A DNA stretch of 18,341 nt from JACOUT01 sp964580865 (lineage in GTDB: Bacteria; Myxococcota; UBA727; VGSZ01): assembly GCA_964580865.1 (NCBI GenBank), contig CAZONM010000070.1:1-18341 (forward strand), read 5' to 3'. Every line of letters starts with the position of its first letter. The first letter of the stretch is position 1. Of this stretch, positions 1 through 7,099 are shown piece by piece. Below the pieces are notes generated by a model that had not been told where the DNA came from, did not search any database, and saw only the letters and a list, made by a program, of their open reading frames with translations. The position numbers were made by a program, and so were the translations under genes.

Positions 1-1062
1 CGCGCCGGCGTGGTCTTGCCCGCGCTCATGGCGCTGGTGGGCGTGCCGCTGTGGCGCGCGCCGTGGGCGATGGCGGCGGTGGCGGTGGCCGCGCTCTTCA
101 TCCAGGCGCGCGCCTTCGACGCCACGGTGGTCGAGCTCGCGCTCACCATCGGCGCCGCGCTGTGCGCCGCCGGGAGCGCGGTCCTCTGGAGCGTGCTGCG
201 CGACGCCACCGAGTACCTGGCGTGCAGCTGGCGCGATTGGCGCGCGGGCCCCGTGCGCGTGATCAACCACGGCACCATCGGCGCGCTCGGCTGCGGCGTG
301 GGCGTGCTCGCGCTGGCGACGCTGGCGGGCCCCGCGCATGCGTGGTCGGTCTTCGGCGCCACCATGGCCGCCATCGTGGGCGCGGCCCTGTGGGCCCAGC
401 TCGTCGAGGGCTCGCCGGCGCTCGCGCGCCCCTACGGCTTCTTCGGCGGCATGCTCGGCATGATCGCGTTCGCCGTCGCGGCGCCAGCGCTCGGCACGCC
501 CATGTGGCTCTTGCTCGGCGCCACTGCCACCGCGGCGCCCGTCATCCAAGGGGTCGCACGCTTGCGCTGTGTCGCCAACGGCTGCTGCCACGGCGCGCCG
601 TGCGAGCGCGGGCTCGGCGTCATCTACCGGCACCCGATGACGCGGCCCGTGCGTCTGGCGGGCCTCGCGGGCGTGCCGCTCCATCCCACGCAGCTGTACT
701 CGTCGCTCGGCAACGTCGTCATCGCCGCCGTGCTGGTGCGCCTATGGGCGGCGCACGCGCCCCTGGCGCTCATCGCGGGCCTCTACCCGGTGCTCATGGG
801 CTTGGCGCGCTTCGTCGAGGAGGCCTACCGCGGCGAGCCGCAGACGCCAGTGTTCCATGGGTTGCGCCTGTATCAGTGGGTGTCGCTCGCGTGCGTGGTG
901 GCGGGCGCCGTCGTCACCTGCGTGCCGGGTAGCCCGCCCGCGCCTACCCCGGCGTTCGGCCCCAGCGCGCTGTGGGCCACGCTCGCGTTCATGGGCGTGA
1001 CGTGGGTGATCGCGTCGGTCGACCTCCCGGGATCGCGCGCGCGCTTCGCGCGTCTGGCGTGA
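1..1062 (+). CDS. Lgt-like prolipoprotein diacylglyceryl transferase family protein (5' partial)
   Basis: A multi-pass membrane protein of the Lgt type. Lgt moves diacylglycerol from phosphatidylglycerol to the lipobox cysteine of prolipoproteins in the inner membrane. The frame is open to the first base, so the true start probably lies outside the window; an internal GTG sits at position 10. Visible Lgt hallmarks, counted from that GTG, are RCVANGCCHG near residues 185-194 (matching the Lgt Arg/Asn catalytic block), HPTQLYSSLGN near 226-236, and RFVEEAYRGEPQ near 265-276 followed by LYQWVSLA. ARPYGFFGGMLG precedes the core. The N-terminal half holds several hydrophobic helices unlike canonical Lgt, and the Cys pair in NGCCHG marks the divergent Lgt-like branch. 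It may therefore be a paralogue rather than the housekeeping enzyme. The stop is TGA at 1060-1062. Family membership is well supported; the exact substrate is inferred. Confidence 0.85.
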   Translation, partial: RAGVVLPALMALVGVPLWRAPWAMAAVAVAALFIQARAFDATVVELALTIGAALCAAGSAVLWSVLRDATEYLACSWRDWRAGPVRVINHGTIGALGCGVGVLALATLAGPAHAWSVFGATMAAIVGAALWAQLVEGSPALARPYGFFGGMLGMIAFAVAAPALGTPMWLLLGATATAAPVIQGVARLRCVANGCCHGAPCERGLGVIYRHPMTRPVRLAGLAGVPLHPTQLYSSLGNVVIAAVLVRLWAAHAPLALIAGLYPVLMGLARFVEEAYRGEPQTPVFHGLRLYQWVSLACVVAGAVVTCVPGSPPAPTPAFGPSALWATLAFMGVTWVIASVDLPGSRARFARLA

Positions 1063-1232
1063 CGCCGGCCACCGCGTCGACGAGCACCGCGCCAGATCCC
1101 GCGCCGCGTCGGTGCTCGTGCGGCGATCTCGCCCGCGATCGCAGGAGCGCACGACGTCGCGTCCGCGCACCTTCCCTTCGCCGAGGCGCGCCCACGGGGC
1201 ACGCGCCCCGCCACTTTCCCCGCGACGGTCCC

Positions 1233-1832
1233 GTGCCTACACCAACGCTCGTGTCCAACGCCGACCGGCTCGTCCACGCCGGCGCCGCGGTCGCCACCGG
1301 CGCCGCGCGCTTCGTCCCGCTCCCCTTCGTCGACGACTGGCTCGCCGCGCTGTCGCGCCGCCAGCTCGTCGCCAGCATCCTCAAGCGCCACGGCCGCACC
1401 TGCGCCACGCGCGACCTCAAGCACCTCTACGACGACGGCGGCTCGCTGCTCGGCTTGCCCTGGCGCGTCGCCAAGGGCCTGGTGCTGGCGCCCATCAAAA
1501 AGGTCTTTCGCACCGTCTTCTTCGTGTTCGCCTTGCGCGACGCCGCGCTCACGGTGGGCAAGACCATCGCGCTCGGGCACACGCTCGATCGCGCCTTGCG
1601 GCTCGGCGCCTTTCGCGACGACGCGAGCCGCGCCGAGCGGCGCGACGAGGCGCGCCGCCTGCGCAAGGCGCTCGATGTGGCGTACACGAACATCGACGAG
1701 CGCCTGGTGCGCCGCGCGGCCAACGCGCTCATCGAGAGCGTCAAGCAGCGCCCCGCGCACGACGCGGATCTCGAGGGCTTCCTCGAGGAGCTCGATCGCC
1801 GCGTGGACCAGGCGCACCTGGAGCTCGCGTAG
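1233..1832 (+). CDS. Conserved-looking hypothetical protein, 199 aa
   Basis: I do not recognise a named family. Codon use (GC-rich third positions) and an interpretable protein from about position 1233 mark this as the coding frame; the upstream part of the same open frame is Arg/Ala-rich and looks non-coding. The GTG at 1233 gives VPTPTLVSNADR; a second GTG at 1251 (VSNADR) is equally possible, and neither has a clear Shine-Dalgarno sequence. The protein begins with an Ala/Gly-rich stretch ending in FVPLPFVDDWL. A predicted helical core follows with a hydrophobic, partly amphipathic segment (residues about 80-110: APIKKVFRTVFFVFALRDAA), then a charged C-terminal helical region (RAERRDEARRLRKAL, ending in RRVDQAHLELA). 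There is no signal peptide and no certain transmembrane helix. A peripheral membrane role is possible but not shown. It follows the Lgt-like gene after 170 bp and is convergent with the next gene. Confidence 0.7.
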   Translation: MPTPTLVSNADRLVHAGAAVATGAARFVPLPFVDDWLAALSRRQLVASILKRHGRTCATRDLKHLYDDGGSLLGLPWRVAKGLVLAPIKKVFRTVFFVFALRDAALTVGKTIALGHTLDRALRLGAFRDDASRAERRDEARRLRKALDVAYTNIDERLVRRAANALIESVKQRPAHDADLEGFLEELDRRVDQAHLELA

Positions 1833-1838
1833 GCGGCA

Positions 1839-1868
1839 GCGAGCGCGCGGCGTCGGCCGCGCGCTCGC
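1839..1868. terminator. Bidirectional hairpin between convergent genes
   Basis: A perfect 13-bp inverted repeat (1839-1851 pairing with 1856-1868) around a 4-base GTCG loop fills most of the 42-bp gap between two convergent stop codons (1832 and 1875). There is no T-run on either strand, which is common in very GC-rich genomes. The symmetric position suggests it serves both transcripts. The pairing is seen directly; the terminator role is inferred. Confidence 0.65.
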
Positions 1869-1874
1869 GCCAGC

Positions 1875-4091
1875 TCACGCGATGACGATCGCCGGATCTC
1901 CCGCGCCCGCCGCCGACAGCTCCGCGCGATACGCGGTGGCCACGTCGCGCGCCGCCTGCAGGTCACCCGTGTAGTTGTGCCGCTGCTCGTCGGCGTGCGC
2001 GCGCGCCGTGCGCACCGTCGACAGCGTCACGCTGGCCGGCAGGCCGTAGAGCTTCTTGAGCCCGTCGAAGATCTGCTGGTCGCGCCACGAGTCGTCGTAC
2101 TCGAGCGCGGCCTGCGCGAACACCAGCGCCATGCCCGTGCGCTCGGCGCGGTCGGCGTACAGGCGCGGGTTCTCGCGGCCGAGTTGGACGGCGAGCTCGT
2201 AGAACATCACCGCGCGCAGGGACTCGATGGTCATGTCCGACAGCGCCGACGAGAGCTGCACCAGCCGCTCGCCGTTCGGTCCACGGCGGAAGCGCACGTA
2301 CTCGTTCGGGTGGTCCTTGGCGTCGAAGAACACGCCGTTCGGATCGGCGTGCAGCAGGCGCTCGCTGTTGAGCGGCTTGAGCGCCGAGTTGTAGGCCACG
2401 GCGGTGTTCGCGAATTGGATGGCCTGGAAGGCGCGGCGCCCGCTGATCTCGTCGGCGCGCTGGGTGGGCGCCGTCAGCTCGAACTCGCTGGTGGTGCTCG
2501 CCGCCACCTCGGTGGTGTCGTAGCTCGGCAGGAGGTCGAAGATGTTGGGCACGCCGTCGTCGTCGTCGTCGACCATGGATCCCGCGCGCGGGTCGCCCGG
2601 GTGGGTCCAGTTGTTCTTCGAGTCGTGGCCGTACCAGTTGGCGCGCTTCTCCAGGTCCTCGCCGATGAACTTCCAGTCGCGCTTGCCGAGCAGGCCGCGC
2701 GTCACGCTCATGAGCATGTCGTAGCCCTCGCTGGCGTAGGCGTACTTGCCCATCTGCGGGTCGTCGGTGGTGCGGAAGTAGCTCGAGCCCACCGACGTGA
2801 CCGCGTTGAGCGAGGCCTCGGGATAGACGTGGGCCTCGGCGTTCTTGGTGTCGGCGCCCGCGCACAGGTCGCGCAGGATGACCTTGTGCCCGTTCTGCGT
2901 CGGCGCGTTCTTGAGGCTCTGCAGCGTGTTGTTGCCGAAGTTCGAGTGGCCGCCGTAGTGGATCACGTCGATGCCGGCGTCGCCCATGCCGCGGTACATG
3001 TCGCGCGCCATCTCGCGCACGCGCACCTCGATGGTCATCTCGCGGCCCCAGGTGTTGAGCGGGTGGCCCGCTGGCACCTTGGCCTCGAGCACGCACGGGC
3101 CGTAGTTGGTGTCACCGCTCTTCACGGTGAAGCGCGGCGAGGTCGCCGAGCGGGCGTCGAGGCCGTCCTTCTGCAGCTGCTTGACGAAGCCGAACACGAA
3201 GTTCTCGCCCGCGCCCGCCACGTGGTCGACGACGATGCGGTCCTTGCCCGCCGCCTCCCACGCCGCGTAGTCGGCCGGCGCCTTCACGGTGAGCGCGTCC
3301 TTGCGCGAGGTCAGCTCGGACTTCTGCGCCGCGGTCAGGCGCGCGTTGAGCGTGTCGCTACCGGTGAGGTAGCCGGTGAGGCCGCGCTTCACGAGCACGC
3401 TGCTGTCGGCGTGGTCGAGCACCTTGAGCAGCGTGCCCATGGCCTGATCGCGCAGCGCCAACAAGGGCGCGTTCTGCGCCGGCAGCGACGGCACGAACTC
3501 GATGGACTTGATGAGCTCGGCCACCAGCGCGCCGCACGAGCCCAAGAGCTGCTCCTTCTGGCTCGCCGACAAGGACGACAGGTCGCCGGCGAGCGCGCCC
3601 TCGATCTGCTGCAGCACGGCGGTCTTGCCGGCCACGTCGAGGCGCGCCACCGCGAACAGGTTGTCGTCCCCGCCGAAGCTCGCCTGCAGCCACTTGCCTG
3701 CCTTGTGCAGCGTATGCGTCAGCTCCGCGGCGTTGGCCGGCGCGCGCCCGGCGGCGTCCACGCAGAAGCCGGCGCCGCCCAGGAACACCTCGTTGCCGCG
3801 CTTGGCCGGCACGGCGGTGACGGTGCCGGTGCCGCCGGTCTGCAAGAGGCCCGGGATCTCGGCCAAGAGGCCGGGCAGCACGTGGCGCGCGGCGTAGGCG
3901 GTGAGCTCGTTCGCCGCCAGCGCGCGGAACAGCGCGGCCTCCTCGGCCGTGATGGGCTTGCCCGCCGGGTCGCCGGCGCTCGGCGCCTTGGCGGCGGCGA
4001 AGGCCTCGCGCAGCTCGGCGCTCGAGATCTTGGCGCCCGATCGGCTCGTGGGCAGGCGGGCGGAGGTGAGAAGCTCGGTGGCGGTGGGCAT
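1875..4091 (-). CDS. Large protein with candidate clan-CD-like His/Cys pair and thrombospondin-3-like calcium loop, 738 aa
   Basis: The start is ATG at 4091 (MPTATELLTSARL), chosen because GGGAG lies 6 bases upstream and the longer open frame adds 27 unconvincing residues. No signal peptide or membrane helix is visible. Residues 1-70 are helical and resemble an EF-hand-like DGxxTxxE arrangement only loosely. The central region holds a strand ending IDVIHYGGHSNFGN (His382), then HKVILRDLCAGADT (Cys410), then a strand with TSVGSSYF. A hydrophobic strand to His and a hydrophobic strand to Cys, 28 residues apart, recall clan CD cysteine peptidases (caspase, gingipain, clostripain, CHAT). The residues beside His and Cys (Ser, Leu) are not the usual Gly and Ala. 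Near residue 507, DDDDDGVPNIFD matches a thrombospondin type-3 calcium-binding loop. The C-terminal 200 residues are helical and unrecognised. Peptidase activity is inference; a non-catalytic relative is possible. Confidence 0.85.
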   Translation of the reverse strand: MPTATELLTSARLPTSRSGAKISSAELREAFAAAKAPSAGDPAGKPITAEEAALFRALAANELTAYAARHVLPGLLAEIPGLLQTGGTGTVTAVPAKRGNEVFLGGAGFCVDAAGRAPANAAELTHTLHKAGKWLQASFGGDDNLFAVARLDVAGKTAVLQQIEGALAGDLSSLSASQKEQLLGSCGALVAELIKSIEFVPSLPAQNAPLLALRDQAMGTLLKVLDHADSSVLVKRGLTGYLTGSDTLNARLTAAQKSELTSRKDALTVKAPADYAAWEAAGKDRIVVDHVAGAGENFVFGFVKQLQKDGLDARSATSPRFTVKSGDTNYGPCVLEAKVPAGHPLNTWGREMTIEVRVREMARDMYRGMGDAGIDVIHYGGHSNFGNNTLQSLKNAPTQNGHKVILRDLCAGADTKNAEAHVYPEASLNAVTSVGSSYFRTTDDPQMGKYAYASEGYDMLMSVTRGLLGKRDWKFIGEDLEKRANWYGHDSKNNWTHPGDPRAGSMVDDDDDGVPNIFDLLPSYDTTEVAASTTSEFELTAPTQRADEISGRRAFQAIQFANTAVAYNSALKPLNSERLLHADPNGVFFDAKDHPNEYVRFRRGPNGERLVQLSSALSDMTIESLRAVMFYELAVQLGRENPRLYADRAERTGMALVFAQAALEYDDSWRDQQIFDGLKKLYGLPASVTLSTVRTARAHADEQRHNYTGDLQAARDVATAYRAELSAAGAGDPAIVIA

Positions 4092-4196
4092 ACATGCTCC
4101 CGTGTAGGTGAATCTGGGAGAGTTCTCGGCCCATGGCGCGCCGCGTTGCGCCGGGTGTGTCTGGGAGCACAAGACTTGGATCCCGGGGGTGGCGCG

Positions 4197-4239
4197 GGCT
4201 CGGGTACGCGCCGATGCCGACCCGCGCGCACGTCGAGCC
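4197..4239 (-). terminator. Candidate hairpin after the AAA/DUF4143 gene
   Basis: Two nested inverted repeats pair 4197-4202 with 4234-4239 (6 bp) and 4204-4210 with 4225-4231 (7 bp, one of which is G-U only in minus-strand RNA), around a loop of about 14 bases. It begins 5 bp beyond the minus-strand stop codon at 4245. The wobble pair makes the structure better for the minus-strand transcript, which fits a terminator of the ATPase gene. There is no T-run. Confidence 0.4.
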
Positions 4240-4244
4240 CGTGG

Positions 4245-5402
4245 TCAGACCTGGACGTCGTCGAAGATGCGGCTCACCGGGACGGCGCGCACACGCTCGT
4301 CGAGCGGGTAGGTCTCTCGGCCCTCGTAGATCACGTCGAGACGGTCGAGACGGAGGTCCGCCAGCGCCGAGCGCATCGACTTCGTCACCTTGGGGACCGC
4401 GGTGCGCTTCACCTCGAAGCCGAGCCTCCGGCCGCGGTGGGTGACGAAGAGATCGAGCCCGGCTCCCTGGTGGGTCGACCAGAAGTAGCACCGCTCGCGG
4501 CGGACCCCGAGTCGCGCGATGAGCTGCTCGAGCGCGAAGCCCTCCCAGGACGCGCCCACCTTCGGATGTCGCTCGAGCATCGCCTGGTTCTCGATGCCCA
4601 ACAACACGTGCAGCAGGCCGGCGTCGGCGAGGTAGACCTTGGGCGATCGCACCTGACGCTTGGCGATGTTCTCGTGCCACGGCGCGAGCTGCCGGACCAT
4701 GAAGGTCCCCGACAAGACGTCGAGGTAACTGCGCACGGCGCTCTCGGACATGGCGAAGGCGCGCGCCAGCTCCGCGCCATTCCACACCTGCGCGTGGTAG
4801 TGGGCAAGCATCGACCAGAACCGGAACAGCGTCGCCGCGGGCGTGCGCACACCGAGCGCGGGGAGGTCGCGCTCGAGGAGGGTCCGGATGATCTCGTCAC
4901 GCCAGCCGAAGCTCGCCCTCTCCGAGGAAGCGAGGTACGAGCGCGGGAAGCCACCGCGGCGCCACAGCTTGTAGTGGTCGGCGCCGACCTCGTCGAGCGC
5001 GAGGCCGTCGAGCTCGTGGTAGGCGATACGCCCGGCGAGCGACTCGGAGGACTGGCGCAGGAGCTCGCCGGTCGCGCTGCCCAACACCAGGAAGCGCGCC
5101 GGCCGCCGGGGGCGATCGGCGAGCACGCGCAGCACGGGGAACAGGTCTGGACGGCGCTGGATCTCGTCGAGGACCACCAGCCCACGCAGACGCTCGAGCG
5201 CGAGCAGCGGATCACGTAGGAGCTCGAGGTCGCGCGGTGATTCCAGGTCGAAGCGCGTCACCTTCGCGAAGCCGGTGAGGCCGGCGAGCGTGGTCTTGCC
5301 GGTCTGGCGCGCACCCACGATGGCCACGACGGGGTTCGCCCTCAGCAGCGCGCGCAGGCGTCGGACGTGTCGAGGGCGATCGATCACGCAATCATGATAC
5401 AT
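4245..5402 (-). CDS. AAA_14/DUF4143 family ATPase
   Basis: A 385-residue P-loop ATPase of the widespread AAA_14 plus DUF4143 family, whose cellular role is not established. Walker A is GARQTGKTT at residues 30-38 and Walker B is LVVLDEIQ at 75-82, followed by the family's LVLGSATGELL segment and SLAGR. The middle holds the winged-helix-like DUF4143 part (ERDLPALG; SESAVRSYLDVLSGTFMV; PKVYLADAGLL). The C-terminus has GLDLFV followed by RLGFEVK, the Asp and Glu-x-Lys of a PD-(D/E)xK nuclease-like fold. Length matches the family and no frameshift is seen. ATG at 5402 was chosen over the GTG at 5423; a GTG at 5387 (VIDRPRHV) would also fit the family. None has a clear Shine-Dalgarno sequence. The start region is AT-richer than its surroundings. 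Such genes are often scattered by horizontal transfer, but no mobile element is seen beside it. Confidence 0.9.
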   Translation of the reverse strand: MYHDCVIDRPRHVRRLRALLRANPVVAIVGARQTGKTTLAGLTGFAKVTRFDLESPRDLELLRDPLLALERLRGLVVLDEIQRRPDLFPVLRVLADRPRRPARFLVLGSATGELLRQSSESLAGRIAYHELDGLALDEVGADHYKLWRRGGFPRSYLASSERASFGWRDEIIRTLLERDLPALGVRTPAATLFRFWSMLAHYHAQVWNGAELARAFAMSESAVRSYLDVLSGTFMVRQLAPWHENIAKRQVRSPKVYLADAGLLHVLLGIENQAMLERHPKVGASWEGFALEQLIARLGVRRERCYFWSTHQGAGLDLFVTHRGRRLGFEVKRTAVPKVTKSMRSALADLRLDRLDVIYEGRETYPLDERVRAVPVSRIFDDVQV

Positions 5403-5404
5403 GA
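5392..5404. repeat. 5-3-5 inverted repeat over the ATPase start codon
   Basis: TCATG-ATA-CATGA is a perfect 5-bp inverted repeat covering the proposed ATG (5402-5400, minus strand) of the AAA/DUF4143 gene. It lies in one of the few AT-rich patches of the window. It could be an operator or simply a chance palindrome; five base pairs is short. Confidence 0.35.
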
Positions 5405-5452
5405 AAAACCGCGACGAGAGCACGGAATTTCATGGATCGGCTTTCGATGCCG

Positions 5453-5836
5453 TCAGCGCCGCCGCTCGACGGCCGGCACGGCCACCGACGTGCCACCGCC
5501 GCCGCCCGCCGCCGCCGTGCGCAGGCGTTCCTCGGCGCGTCGCGCCGCCGCCTCTTCCTTGTCGTGCAGGTGATCGCCGGCCGCCCAGCGCCCGTTGACC
5601 ACGATCATCATGCGCACGCGCACCACCGCGGCCAGGAACACCTCGATGTGCAAGGGCTGCCCCGACGCGCCCTCCACCACCGCGCTCAACAGCGGCTCGT
5701 GCTCTTGCACGTTGAACAGGTGCTGGCCCTTCGCCACCACCGCGCCGTCCACCTCGAGGCGCTCGCCGGAGAACCAGGTGTTGACGGCCACGATGCGCCG
5801 CCCGTCGACGATGGCCTGCACGCGCTTCTCGGGCAT
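5453..5836 (-). CDS. Small beta-rich hypothetical protein, 127 aa
   Basis: I cannot assign this to a named family. ATG at 5836 has a strong GGAGG about 4 bases upstream, and the gene starts only 22 bp after the kinase stop, so the two probably share a transcript. Residues 1-90 alternate short hydrophobic strands with turns (RIVAVNTWFSGERLEVDGAV; PLHIEVFLAAVVRVRMMIVV; NGRWAAGD), which suggests a small beta-sandwich or barrel. The strand with VFLAAVVRVRMMIVV is very hydrophobic but contains Arg residues, so it is more likely a buried strand than a membrane helix. The last 35 residues are low complexity: Ala/Arg/Glu, then a Gly run, then RRR. There is no signal peptide. It may be a partner or substrate of the neighbouring kinase; that rests on gene order alone. 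Confidence 0.75.
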   Translation of the reverse strand: MPEKRVQAIVDGRRIVAVNTWFSGERLEVDGAVVAKGQHLFNVQEHEPLLSAVVEGASGQPLHIEVFLAAVVRVRMMIVVNGRWAAGDHLHDKEEAAARRAEERLRTAAAGGGGGTSVAVPAVERRR

Positions 5837-5858
5837 GGTCCCTCCGCGTCGCGCGTCG

Positions 5859-6941
5859 CTAGCCAGACAGCGCCTGCACCAGACGATCGAACAGATCGGT
5901 GGAGCGGGCCAGCGCCGCGATGGCGAGCGCCGCCACCAGCATCGACACGAGCGCGGCCATGCGCCAGGGCGGCGAGCGCCGCTTCATGGGCACGGCCTCC
6001 ACGAACAGCGACGTGTTCTGCACCACCGTGAGGCCCTCGGCCTCGGAGAGCTTGCCGGCGGCCACCAGCCAGCCCACCAGGCGCCCCACGTGATCGTCGG
6101 GGCCGCCGTGGTCGGCCAAGAACGACTCGAGCAGCGCGCGCAGCTCCGACGCGCTCTGCGGTCGTCGCCGGGCGTCGCCCTTCAAGCAGCGCTCGGTGAG
6201 CAACACCAAGCGCCACGGCAGGCCCGGCGCCACCTTGCCCAAGCGCGGGAACTTGCCGGTGGCGACGAGCGCGAACACGCTCTCGGGAGTGGCGTGCGCC
6301 ATCAAGCGCCGGCCCGACAACAGCTCGTAGAGCACGGCGCCCACGCTGTAGAGGTCGCTGCGCTCGTCGGCGGGTCGGCCCTTCACGATCTCGGGCGCCA
6401 TGTAGCTCGGCGTGCCCACCATGCTGCCGGTCTTGGTCAGCGTCTCGAGCGCGTGGTCGCGCGCGATGCCGAAGTCCATCAGCTTCACCACGCCGCCCTT
6501 GGTGATCATGATGTTCTGCGGCTTGACGTCGCGGTGGATGATGGCCTCGCGGTGCGCGGCCTCGAGGGCGCTCGCCACGCCGAGCGCGATGATGCACGCC
6601 ACGTCGAGGGGTAGGGCGCCGCCGCGCGTGAGATCGGCGAGCGCGAAGCCGTCGACCAGCTCGAGCGCCAGCCACAGCTCGCGCCGGTGCTCGAACAGGT
6701 CGTGCACGGCGACGATGTTCTCGTGGTGCAGCTTGGCGAGCGCGCGCCCCTCACGCAGGAAGCGCTCGCGCCACGCGTCATGCTGGTCTCCGGGCACCTC
6801 GGGCCCGATGACCAGGCGCTTGAGCGCCACGTCGCGGTGCAGGAGCTGGTGGCGGCCGCGGAACACCTCGCCCATGCCGCCCTTGCCGAGCGGCTCGCCG
6901 ACCTCGTACGCACCCACCGTCTTCGGCGCCACGGCGGGCAT
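5859..6941 (-). CDS. Hanks-type serine/threonine protein kinase with C-terminal membrane anchor
   Basis: A 360-residue PknB-like kinase that phosphorylates Ser/Thr on target proteins. The sequence shows the glycine loop GKGGMGEVF (19-27), catalytic Lys41 (VALKRL), the helix-C Glu64, catalytic loop HRDVKPQN (136-143), DFG (156-158), GTPSYMAPE and DLYSVGAVLYELLSG, so all catalytic residues are present and it is an RD kinase. One transmembrane helix (about 328-345, MAALVSMLVAALAIAALA) near the C-terminus leaves only about 15 residues outside, so there is no large sensor domain. ATG at 6941 (MPAVAPKTVGAYEVGEPLG) is the best family fit, although GTAGG directly abuts it and spacing is poor; the GTG at 6917 is an alternative. 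Upstream extension is Arg-rich and unlikely. It is divergent from the exported protein at 7100 and is followed by a small gene 22 bp on. Confidence 0.93.
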   Translation of the reverse strand: MPAVAPKTVGAYEVGEPLGKGGMGEVFRGRHQLLHRDVALKRLVIGPEVPGDQHDAWRERFLREGRALAKLHHENIVAVHDLFEHRRELWLALELVDGFALADLTRGGALPLDVACIIALGVASALEAAHREAIIHRDVKPQNIMITKGGVVKLMDFGIARDHALETLTKTGSMVGTPSYMAPEIVKGRPADERSDLYSVGAVLYELLSGRRLMAHATPESVFALVATGKFPRLGKVAPGLPWRLVLLTERCLKGDARRRPQSASELRALLESFLADHGGPDDHVGRLVGWLVAAGKLSEAEGLTVVQNTSLFVEAVPMKRRSPPWRMAALVSMLVAALAIAALARSTDLFDRLVQALSG

Positions 6942-7099
6942 CCTACCCAAACGCTGCTGCGCTGCGGCGTCGGGTTGTCGCCGCGTCCGGACGCGCCGCT
7001 TGCGCGCCGCGTGCGCCACGGTTCAAGGTGCGCGTGCGCGCGTCACCGCGCGCGCTGCGCGGCAGATCGCGCCGACGACCGGACCGTTGGGAGCACGCC
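6942..7099. promoter_or_regulatory. Divergent intergenic region, kinase / exported protein
   Basis: These 158 bp separate two divergent start codons, so they should carry promoters for both. On the minus strand GTAGGAT abuts the kinase ATG and resembles a TAnnnT -10 element. On the plus strand GGGAG at 7089-7093 is the ribosome binding site of the next gene. No convincing -35 was found, and alternating GCGC tracts near 7030-7060 could fold. Confidence 0.4.

Noticed and set aside
972..1232. N-terminal extension of the 199-aa gene
   Set aside because: It overlaps the end of the Lgt-like gene and is Arg/Pro/Ala-rich like non-coding shadow sequence.
4092..4244. Short genes in the gap upstream of the 738-aa gene
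   Set aside because: Open frames here are short, lack ribosome binding sites and overlap the candidate terminator and promoter region.
1977..5219. 1080-codon plus-strand open frame
   Set aside because: It is antisense to the 738-aa protein and the DUF4143 ATPase, both of which have clear motifs. Its product is Arg/Val/Gly/His-rich without domains. It is a GC-rich shadow frame.
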